NCBI GenBank assembly: GCA_016764415.1
Contig: JAESRY010000085.1
Span: 2,110-9,938, forward strand
Source of the DNA: Cycloclasticus sp.
GTDB taxonomy: Bacteria; Pseudomonadota; Gammaproteobacteria; Methylococcales; Cycloclasticaceae
Direction of reading: 5' to 3'
DNA: 7,829 nt
A program made the translations under genes and the position numbers. A model generated the notes under the pieces. It saw nothing but the letters and a program-made list of their open reading frames with translations, was not told where the DNA came from and searched no databases. Of this stretch, positions 1-5,305 are shown in pieces; position 1 is the stretch's first letter; the number at the start of each line of letters is the position of its first letter.

Positions 1-113
1 TTTGGTGTTATTTAAATTAGTTGTACACCGAACATAACGCAAATTTCAAGCCAATTAATTGTGTTGAGAGTGGAGCCAATGAGCGGTACTGTATTGTCAT
101 GGTGTGACTTACA

Positions 114-244
114 TTGACATAACGAAAACATATTATCTGCAGTAACTTTTGTCGAATATACCAAAGCTACGATTGACAATAAATTTTAAGGCAAACTATT
201 GACGAATGTTGACACTTAAACTGTCTACATTGACTGATATTGAC
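114..244 (+). repeat. Cluster of six TTGAC direct repeats, partly helically phased
   Basis: TTGAC occurs at 114, 174, 199, 209, 230 and 240, all on the plus strand; five of the six are ATTGAC. The last four are spaced 10, 21 and 10 bases, so they form two pairs with a 31-base period, close to whole turns of the helix. The last pair (230-244) is enclosed by the 5-base inverted repeat CTACA (225-229) and TGTAG (245-249). A TAAAAT hexamer at 250-255 could be a -10 element just downstream. Tandem half-sites about 10 bases apart are typical of OmpR/PhoB-type response regulators, but the family cannot be named from this sequence. No gene follows within 400 bases on the plus strand. Confidence 0.5.
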
Positions 245-408
245 TGTAGTAAAATATGTTAAAACTGTTTTTTCAAGGCTTGCTTGTTTATAGGGATATT
301 TAGTGGAGGTGTCATATTAGTCACTTTTTATTACTACCACTTGTATTCTTTGAGAAGGTTTGTACGGTGGGTAGAGTGGTGTTATGACTAAACTGACTGA
401 TTTTGAGT

Positions 409-424
409 TAGTATTAAAATACTA
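409..424. repeat. Short AT-rich palindrome
   Basis: TAGTATT and AATACTA form perfect 7-base arms around a 2-base centre (AA). It could be an operator or a chance palindrome in AT-rich DNA. It overlaps the 15-codon frame starting at 384, and no run of T follows that would suggest a terminator. Confidence 0.3.
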
Positions 425-671
425 CGTTTAGATTAGAGCTATTGAAGTTGGCAAATTAGATTATTAGCGAATTTATGGGGCATTATAAATTATGACCGCG
501 TGGATGAAAACTCCTCCGGGCAGTTTGAAGTGAATAGGCTGGATGATGTGCTTTAAATAGAATAGGGTTTATGTAGGAAATAGTGCTGATACTCCAGACA
601 CTTGAAAATTTTGCTGAAGAGTGAATTGATAATCTAACTTAATACCGTCTAACGTTATTAAATTACGTTTA

Positions 672-1400
672 TTAGTTCTCAACACCAGATGCATAACGTT
701 GTAATAAATCCCTGTCATGAATAGATAGGTCGCTATGCCTATTATGTTTAATAATGCAGCCACTTTCATTTAGCCTTGTAAAAACACGGCTTAAAGTTTC
801 AATTGCCAAACCAAGATAATTAGCGATATCTTGTCGACTCATGCTTAAATAAATTTTGTCTGGGTCTTGGTTTTGAATGTTTTGTCGACGATTAATAATC
901 AGTAAAAAGGTGGCTAGCCTGGAGGTTGCTGATTGTTTTGAAATGCATTTGAGAAGATCTTGAGAAAGGGCTAATGCTTGGCTATAAACCTTGATTGCCA
1001 TGTTCGCAAGTGTCGGAAACTCATCTTTTAATATGGTTAATCTCAGAAAACTGACCTTGCAAACCATGCTGTTTTCTAGAGCAGATGCCGAGTTAAGGTG
1101 TATGCCTTGATCTACACTTTCCATATTAATAATGTCACCAGTCATGTAGAATCCATTGATGTACTCTGTTCCATTGGGGTTGCTGATATACGTCTTAAAT
1201 GAACCAAACTTTATAATATAAATGTGTTTCGCTTTCTCGCCCTGGCGGTATAAAAGAGCAGTCTTATCGTAGGTCAAATTAGTAGTAATTATTTGAGTGA
1301 CGCGAAAACGTTTTTCTACTGAAATAAAAGCAGGGAAGCACCTGCTGGCTAGTGCGCACTCATCACAGTCATTACGGATTGGTGTATTAGGCCCGGACAT
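672..1400 (-). CDS. fnr: FNR-type oxygen-sensing transcription regulator (Crp/Fnr family)
   Basis: This 242-residue cytoplasmic DNA-binding protein should act as a global switch for low-oxygen gene expression. The N-terminus has C12-x2-C15-x5-C21, the same spacing as Cys20, Cys23 and Cys29 of E. coli FNR. C114 lies in ALENSMVC, matching the Cys122 region. All four ligands of an O2-labile [4Fe-4S] cluster are thus present. The cyclic-nucleotide-like beta-roll covers about residues 25-120, then a dimer helix, then a winged helix-turn-helix near 188-212. The recognition helix reads ETLSR (E201, S204, R205), matching E209, S212 and R213 of FNR, so a TTGAT-N4-ATCAA target is expected. The ATG has AAGGAA very close upstream, a poor spacing, but no other start codon lies in frame nearby. 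It is divergent from the MFS gene; the FNR box at 1574-1587 could allow autoregulation. ANR, EtrA and Btr are equivalent names in other genera. Confidence 0.93.
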   Translation of the reverse strand: MSGPNTPIRNDCDECALASRCFPAFISVEKRFRVTQIITTNLTYDKTALLYRQGEKAKHIYIIKFGSFKTYISNPNGTEYINGFYMTGDIINMESVDQGIHLNSASALENSMVCKVSFLRLTILKDEFPTLANMAIKVYSQALALSQDLLKCISKQSATSRLATFLLIINRRQNIQNQDPDKIYLSMSRQDIANYLGLAIETLSRVFTRLNESGCIIKHNRHSDLSIHDRDLLQRYASGVEN

Positions 1401-1410
1401 TTCCTTACAA

Positions 1411-1428
1411 AATAATAATAATAATAAT
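1411..1428. repeat. (AAT)6 triplet microsatellite in the fnr leader
   Basis: Six exact AAT units lie 10 bases upstream of the fnr start codon. On the fnr (minus) strand they read ATT repeats, just before the weak ribosome site. Slippage here could change the leader length and translation or promoter spacing of fnr in steps of three bases, without touching the reading frame. That effect is inference; only the repeat itself is seen. Confidence 0.6.
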
Positions 1429-1445
1429 ACATGGAGGTTACACGA

Positions 1446-1468
1446 AAAACCCCTAGTAGGGCAGTTTT
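1446..1468. repeat. Small dyad in the fnr 5' leader region
   Basis: CCCTA (1451-1455) and TAGGG (1457-1461) form a perfect inverted repeat around one base. AAAAC before it and GTTTT after it extend the symmetry, with two extra bases (CA) on one side. As RNA the loop would need to open to about five bases, leaving only a short G/C stem followed by T on either strand. It could be a weak terminator or attenuator, or a protein site. The evidence is symmetry only. Confidence 0.25.
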
Positions 1469-1489
1469 GTGGAACCTTAACTAAATTCT

Positions 1490-1512
1490 AGTCGCATTCA
1501 TAGTGCGCGACT
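1490..1512. promoter_or_regulatory. AGTCGC/GCGACT dyad near a possible fnr promoter
   Basis: AGTCGC (1490-1495) and GCGACT (1507-1512) are perfect 6-base arms 11 bases apart; inside them CGCA (1493-1496) and TGCG (1504-1507) give an alternative pairing. On the minus strand a TAGAAT hexamer (1490 down to 1485) resembles a -10 element for fnr, and the dyad would then cover the region towards its -35, where no good hexamer is seen. An operator for fnr is plausible but not shown. Confidence 0.3.
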
Positions 1513-1526
1513 GCATGCATCATTTA

Positions 1527-1540
1527 TTGATATGGTGCAA
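1527..1540. promoter_or_regulatory. Degenerate FNR-like box
   Basis: TTGAT-ATGG-TGCAA keeps the left half of the FNR consensus exactly and 3 of 5 bases of the right half (8 of 10 overall). Its centre is 47 bases from that of the strong FNR box at 1574-1587, on the fnr side. It may be a weak second site involved in fnr autoregulation, or chance in AT-rich DNA. Confidence 0.25.
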
Positions 1541-1573
1541 TCCCTTGCTTAAATACAACGGGAGGCCTTTTCG

Positions 1574-1587
1574 TTGACTTAAATCAA
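1574..1587 (+). promoter_or_regulatory. FNR box in front of the MFS gene
   Basis: TTGAC-TTAA-ATCAA matches the FNR consensus TTGAT-N4-ATCAA at 9 of 10 positions. Its centre (1580.5) lies about 41 bases before the start expected from the -10 hexamer at 1609-1614, which is class II activator geometry. An FNR protein with the matching recognition helix is encoded next door. The site lies between divergent genes and might also act on fnr. Confidence 0.8.
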
Positions 1588-1608
1588 TGTCTGTTTTATT
1601 TTTTTTAT

Positions 1609-1614
1609 TGTAAT
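1609..1614 (+). promoter_or_regulatory. -10 element of the MFS promoter
   Basis: TGTAAT matches TATAAT at 5 of 6 positions. It begins 28.5 bases after the centre of the FNR box. No good -35 hexamer is present, as expected for an FNR-activated promoter. The start point is expected near 1621, leaving a leader of about 65 bases before the MFS ATG. Confidence 0.55.
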
Positions 1615-1687
1615 GGTCATGCTATTGAATGTAATAGTTTTAGACTAGGTGTTGATAAGTAGAGCACATAAAAAATGGACTTAGGAC

Positions 1688-3268
1688 ATGAATGACTCAT
1701 TAACAAGACCCTTTAAGTCTAAATTTTTTCGTTTAGTCTGGGTGGCTATTACAATCTCAAATATTGGTTCATGGATGAATGAGATTGGCGTCATATGGTT
1801 AATGACCACATTGACTAGTTCAAGCTTACATATTGCGCTAGTACAAACTGCAATATCGTTGCCATTTCTTTTGTTGGCTTACCCTTCCGGTGTACTAGCA
1901 GACATCTTCAACCGACGACGTATATTGTTTATATTTAATGTGGTTTTATTTTTGTCTGCACTAGTTTTAACCTTTGCGGCTTATCGGGGGAATTTGACTC
2001 CTTTTGTATTACTGTTGCTTACATTTATGCTGAATATTAGTAATACGATGATGCGGCCTGCGTGGGCTGCAAGCGTACCAGACTTTGTACCGCGAGAGGA
2101 TTTGCCAAGTGCCATAACCCTGAATACATTGAGCAATAATGTAACCAGAGCCATTGGTCCAGCCATTGGTGGCTATATCATTTATACATTTGGTACAACG
2201 GTAGTTTTTGCCATTAATGCAATTTCATTTTTACCGATGATTTATGCTGCTTATCATTGGCAGTCAACTAAAACGACCTCAATGTCTTCGATACCAGTCG
2301 AACAATTCTATGGTGCATTAAAGTCGGGCTTGCGCTACTCATATAATTCTCCTGAAATACGCACAGTGCTGGTAAGAAGTTCGGCTTTTTTCTTTTTTGC
2401 AAGTGTCTCCTGGGCGCTATTGCCAGTGATTGCCATTCGTCAAATGGCAATGAGCGCTAATGGGTTTGGTTTGCTCATGACGATTGTAGGTATAGGCACC
2501 ATCATCGGGGCGGTTTTACTTCCGCGCTGTCATCGTCATTTGTCACGGAGCGGTATTGTTACTTTGTCATCGCTTATGTTGTCTGCCGTGCTGTTCTTAA
2601 TTGCATTTATACCCAATCAATATACGTTACTTCTGATGATTATTATATTGGGGGTTTCGTGGATTTTAAGTTTCTCATGCTTAAGTGTTGCCACTCAACT
2701 AGCCTTGCCTAGGTGGGTTTTAGCACGTGGTTTGGGCGTGCTGATGGTATGTTTTGGTGGAAGCATGGCATTAGGGAGCTTTTTATGGGGCTATTTAGCG
2801 GATGTTTATGGTTTGACCATAGCGATAGCAATCCCTGCATCAGGTTTGTTGTTAAGTACGATGCTGAGCAAGAGATTTTATATCCGTGATGAGGTTTTGA
2901 ATCTAACGGCATCTACCAATTGGCCGGTTCTTTATCCTGTTGATGGCCATGAGCACAATAAAGGCCCAGTAATGGTAACCATTCGGTACAGCATTTCAAC
3001 AACGGATGAAGCTGAGTTCTTTTTACTGATGAACAAAAGCTGCCGTATTAGAAAGAGGGATGGTGCATATTTTTGGCAACTATTTAATGATAGTGAGAAT
3101 GAGCAATCCTATTCAGAGGTTTATATGGCAGAGTCATGGCTTGAACTGCTACGTCAACAGGAACGGAAAACGATAGATGATGAGGGTATTAAAAACAGGC
3201 TTCTTGAGCTGCATAAAGGAAGCGATAGGCCTAAGGTTAGTTATCAGATAGGTGTTGATGCGATATAA
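1688..3268 (+). CDS. MFS transporter, MFS_3/EntS-like exporter family, with C-terminal soluble domain
   Basis: This 526-residue inner-membrane protein has many hydrophobic helices over about residues 15-395. The MFS motif A (G68-x3-D72-x3-RRR) sits in the loop after helix 2. The stretch from RPAW (123) to GPAIGG (157-162) is characteristic of the MFS_3 group, which includes the enterobactin exporter EntS and many uncharacterised efflux proteins. Residues 427-515 form a soluble tail, including ESWLELLRQQER (482-493), which resembles the tail of other long MFS_3 members, related to antibiotic-biosynthesis-monooxygenase-like folds. The ATG at 1688 is the only start in its frame, but AGGA lies one base from it and GGAC at 1677-1680 is weak, so translation may be inefficient. 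The FNR box suggests induction with the dioxygenase operon. It may export, or import, the aromatic substrate or a toxic product. Direction and substrate are unknown. Confidence 0.85.
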   Translation: MNDSLTRPFKSKFFRLVWVAITISNIGSWMNEIGVIWLMTTLTSSSLHIALVQTAISLPFLLLAYPSGVLADIFNRRRILFIFNVVLFLSALVLTFAAYRGNLTPFVLLLLTFMLNISNTMMRPAWAASVPDFVPREDLPSAITLNTLSNNVTRAIGPAIGGYIIYTFGTTVVFAINAISFLPMIYAAYHWQSTKTTSMSSIPVEQFYGALKSGLRYSYNSPEIRTVLVRSSAFFFFASVSWALLPVIAIRQMAMSANGFGLLMTIVGIGTIIGAVLLPRCHRHLSRSGIVTLSSLMLSAVLFLIAFIPNQYTLLLMIIILGVSWILSFSCLSVATQLALPRWVLARGLGVLMVCFGGSMALGSFLWGYLADVYGLTIAIAIPASGLLLSTMLSKRFYIRDEVLNLTASTNWPVLYPVDGHEHNKGPVMVTIRYSISTTDEAEFFLLMNKSCRIRKRDGAYFWQLFNDSENEQSYSEVYMAESWLELLRQQERKTIDDEGIKNRLLELHKGSDRPKVSYQIGVDAI

Positions 3269-3319
3269 ATGCTTGTAAAGGTTAAAGTTGTTCTTTTTTT
3301 ATCAAAAACTTATTTTTCA

Positions 3320-3333
3320 TTGATGAAAGTCAA
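3320..3333 (+). promoter_or_regulatory. FNR box in front of the dioxygenase operon
   Basis: TTGAT-GAAA-GTCAA matches the FNR consensus at 9 of 10 positions. Its centre (3326.5) is about 41 bases before the start expected from the -10 hexamer at 3355-3360. Both geometry and sequence parallel the site at 1574-1587. It implies activation of an oxygenase operon by FNR at low oxygen. Confidence 0.8.
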
Positions 3334-3354
3334 TAAAGCTAGCAAATACTGGCG

Positions 3355-3360
3355 TAGCAT
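3355..3360 (+). promoter_or_regulatory. -10 element of the dioxygenase operon promoter
   Basis: TAGCAT matches TATAAT at 4 of 6 positions, a weak hexamer consistent with a promoter that needs an activator. It starts 28.5 bases from the FNR box centre, identical to the spacing in the MFS promoter. The expected transcript start is near 3367, giving a leader of about 60 bases. Confidence 0.5.
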
Positions 3361-3415
3361 CAATCTCAGAGTTTAGCAAAGAATGTTTAACGAGTTGGCT
3401 AAAAACTTAATTTTT

Positions 3416-3421
3416 GAGGAG
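3416..3421 (+). promoter_or_regulatory. Ribosome binding site that sets the dioxygenase alpha start
   Basis: GAGGAG lies 7 bases before the GTG at 3429. An upstream in-frame TTG at 3414 overlaps this site and cannot be served by it, so the GTG is the likely start. Confidence 0.75.
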
Positions 3422-3428
3422 AAGCGCA

Positions 3429-4760
3429 GTGGTTGATATAGACAAGCTGGTTAGTGAAGATGGGGCATACGTAGGTCGCGAAGTATTTAGCGATGCAGAT
3501 ATTTATAAACTAGAAATGAAGCAGGTGTTTGGTCGCAGCTGGCTGTTTTTGGCGCACGAAACTCAGCTACCTAACCCGCAGGATTATTTAACTACTTTTA
3601 TGGGCGAGGACCCGGTCATCGTGATTCGTCAAGAGGACGGTAGTCTCAAGGCTTTTTTAAATGCTTGTAGACATAGAGGGCCATTGTTATGCGCTTCTGA
3701 AGAGGGCAATGCAAGTAGTTTTACATGCCCGTACCACGGCTGGGTGTATGGGTCGGGCGGTGACTTGTTAGATGTGCCTCATGAAGGAAATAGTGGCTGG
3801 CATAACGAGCTCAGTAAAGAACAGCATGGGTTGCGGCCCATTCGGATTGAGTCGTACAAAGGGCTGCATTTTGGAAACTTTGATAAGGAAGCTCCATCCC
3901 TTGAGGATTATTTAGGTGATTATAAGTGGTATGTGGACACTATATTTTCTCCATTGCCATCAGGTGTTGAATTTTTGGGTGGGCCAATGCGGCAACGCTT
4001 GCAATGCAACTGGAAAGTCGCTTCAGAAAATATCTTTGCTGACACCTACCACGTTTTTGCTGCTCATGGTCAAGCAGCGAGAATTTGTATGGAAGGCAAA
4101 GAAGGTGGTATTGGAATAGAGGAAGATGATAGTAAAGAAGGTGATGCGCTTGGCATCGCTGTAACGGTTAATGGTCACAGCATGGGGCTACACTTTGATG
4201 GTATGGGTGCTTATGTGCTGAATAAAAACATGGGTGAGTGGATGGCTTACCTTGGTTCGCAACGTGAAAATTATATCAAACAGCTAGGCCCTCGTAGAGG
4301 CATGATGCCAGGCTCATCAATTAATGGTGGGATCTTCCCCAACTTCATGTTTGTTCCTGGGTTTACCTTTAGACAGATTCATCCATTAGGCCCCAATGAA
4401 TGTGAAATTTGGATGTGGACGGTGGTGGAGAAGGATGTGCCGCTTGAACTTAAACACGAACAAGTAAGAGCCAATTCCCGAATGCTGGGAACGTCTGGGT
4501 TATTTGAGACCGATGATTGCGCCAATATGGAGCGTATTGATAATACGGTTTCTTCGTATCAAGGGTCTAAATTAACTTCAAATTATTCAATGGGTCTTGG
4601 GCGTGAACAGCGCCGAGATGATCTGCCTGGATTGACTGATCAGCGTATGTCAGACACAGGGTTTAGGGGTTATTACAGGCGCTGGGCGTTGTTTATGAAA
4701 GCGGATAGATCAAGTGATATCCCTTTGGATGAACCAAGGCGCATAGAAGGAGTCGAATAA
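3429..4760 (+). CDS. Rieske non-heme iron ring-hydroxylating dioxygenase, alpha (large) subunit
   Basis: This is the catalytic subunit of an aromatic-ring oxygenase that adds O2 to its substrate in the cytoplasm, 443 residues from the GTG. The Rieske [2Fe-2S] motif is C80-x-H82 and C100-x2-H103 (CxH-x17-CxxH). The mononuclear iron site is H208 and H213 within ADTYHVFAAH, with the bridging D205 between subunits. The third ligand is in ETDDCANME (D362 or D363). These positions match naphthalene dioxygenase NahAc (D205, H208, H213, D362) almost number for number, and the N-terminus (KLVSEDG) also resembles it, supporting the GTG start. All catalytic residues are present. The stop overlaps the beta-subunit ATG by one base, implying coupled translation and an alpha-beta enzyme, typically a3b3. 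The FNR box 96 bases upstream suggests low-oxygen induction. Substrate cannot be assigned; naphthalene, biphenyl or other aromatics, or terpenoids, are possible. Confidence 0.93.
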   Translation: MVDIDKLVSEDGAYVGREVFSDADIYKLEMKQVFGRSWLFLAHETQLPNPQDYLTTFMGEDPVIVIRQEDGSLKAFLNACRHRGPLLCASEEGNASSFTCPYHGWVYGSGGDLLDVPHEGNSGWHNELSKEQHGLRPIRIESYKGLHFGNFDKEAPSLEDYLGDYKWYVDTIFSPLPSGVEFLGGPMRQRLQCNWKVASENIFADTYHVFAAHGQAARICMEGKEGGIGIEEDDSKEGDALGIAVTVNGHSMGLHFDGMGAYVLNKNMGEWMAYLGSQRENYIKQLGPRRGMMPGSSINGGIFPNFMFVPGFTFRQIHPLGPNECEIWMWTVVEKDVPLELKHEQVRANSRMLGTSGLFETDDCANMERIDNTVSSYQGSKLTSNYSMGLGREQRRDDLPGLTDQRMSDTGFRGYYRRWALFMKADRSSDIPLDEPRRIEGVE

Positions 4761-5284
4761 TGACTACGATCGAAGAAAAAGTGAGTATGGAGTTGCATCA
4801 TGAAGTCGAGCAGTTTCTATTTTATGAGGCTCGCTTATTAGATGATTTTAACTTTGACGGTTGGCGAGAATTGTTAGCGGCAGACCTGCACTACTGGATT
4901 CCGGCCCGTCGTAGCCGTTATGTAAGAGAAAAAAGAGCGGAGTGGGCTATTGATAATGATCATTATGATGACGACTTGGGTTCAATGGATTTGCGTTTAA
5001 AACGTTTATCTAAGCCCATGCAATCAAGCCTTGACCCTCGTCCGCGTGAGGTGCGTAGTATTTCGAACATTGAAGTTGGCTATGGAGAAAACACTCAAGA
5101 GCTAAGAGTGGACTCGGTGCTTGTGTTTATGCGAAATCGTTTGTTAGATAATGAAGAACATATCGCTGCACGTCGGCAAGATGTTTGGCGAATTATGGGC
5201 GAAGGGAAGTTTGAGCTGGTTAAAAGAAAGGTGTTAATCACGCAAAATTCAATCCTGATGGCGAATATGCTGAGCTTGTTATAA
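4760..5284 (+). CDS. Ring-hydroxylating dioxygenase beta (small) subunit
   Basis: The 174-residue protein is of normal length for the family, a cone-shaped alpha+beta fold related to NTF2/scytalone dehydratase. It has no metal site and mainly holds the alpha trimer together, sometimes affecting specificity. Family signatures visible are FLFYEARLLDD (19-29), W35 and LHYWIPARRSR (43-53), the DDDLGSMDLRLKRL segment (70-83), the DPRPREVRSISN segment (92-103), and the late RRQDVWRI with a final ITQNSILMANML. The ATG shares a base with the alpha stop (TAATG) and is served by AAGGAG at 4747-4752, seven bases upstream. Its position directly after the alpha gene is the usual order for this enzyme class. 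Confidence 0.93.
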   Translation: MTTIEEKVSMELHHEVEQFLFYEARLLDDFNFDGWRELLAADLHYWIPARRSRYVREKRAEWAIDNDHYDDDLGSMDLRLKRLSKPMQSSLDPRPREVRSISNIEVGYGENTQELRVDSVLVFMRNRLLDNEEHIAARRQDVWRIMGEGKFELVKRKVLITQNSILMANMLSLL

Positions 5285-5305
5285 ATATATTAAAAGGAAT
5301 AGATT

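Larger units (their letters stand above)
1..671. other. Geneless AT-rich region upstream of fnr
   Basis: No reading frame here has a convincing start, ribosome site and protein-like composition. Short frames exist, such as one of 15 codons from an ATG at 384 and one of 13 codons from an ATG at 492, but both stop quickly and match nothing I recognise. A stop-to-stop stretch of about 36 codons ends near 555 and also looks like chance or a decayed gene. The GGAGGT at 305-310 is not followed by a usable start codon. The region holds the TTGAC repeat cluster (114-244) and a palindrome (409-424). It may be a regulatory region for a gene left of the window, a small-RNA locus, or gene remains. I saw no tRNA and no clear intrinsic terminator for the minus-strand fnr gene. 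Confidence 0.6.

Noticed and set aside
384..431. 15-codon ORF starting at an ATG in the geneless region
   Set aside because: Too short, weak ribosome site, and no recognisable sequence; the palindrome at 409-424 lies within it.
620..640. TTGAT at about 626-630 as part of an FNR box
   Set aside because: The matching right half is absent (TAACT instead of ATCAA), so it is only a half-site.
569..769. 66-codon minus-strand frame with a hydrophobic N-terminus
   Set aside because: It overlaps the 3' end of fnr in another frame, has no ribosome site and its tail lies in low-complexity AT-rich DNA.
1297..1491. 64-codon plus-strand frame
   Set aside because: It runs antisense through fnr and then through the AAT repeat (a run of Asn), with no homology or ribosome site.
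1981..2912. Three minus-strand frames inside the MFS gene
   Set aside because: They are antisense shadows of a clear membrane-protein gene and have no recognisable domain.
3269..3301. Possible intrinsic terminator after the MFS gene, with seven T at 3294-3300
   Set aside because: The only pairing before the T run is about four A/T-rich bases (AAAG with CTTT), too weak to call a terminator.
3916..4119. 67-codon plus-strand frame within dioxygenase alpha
   Set aside because: It lies out of frame inside a gene whose catalytic motifs span this exact stretch.
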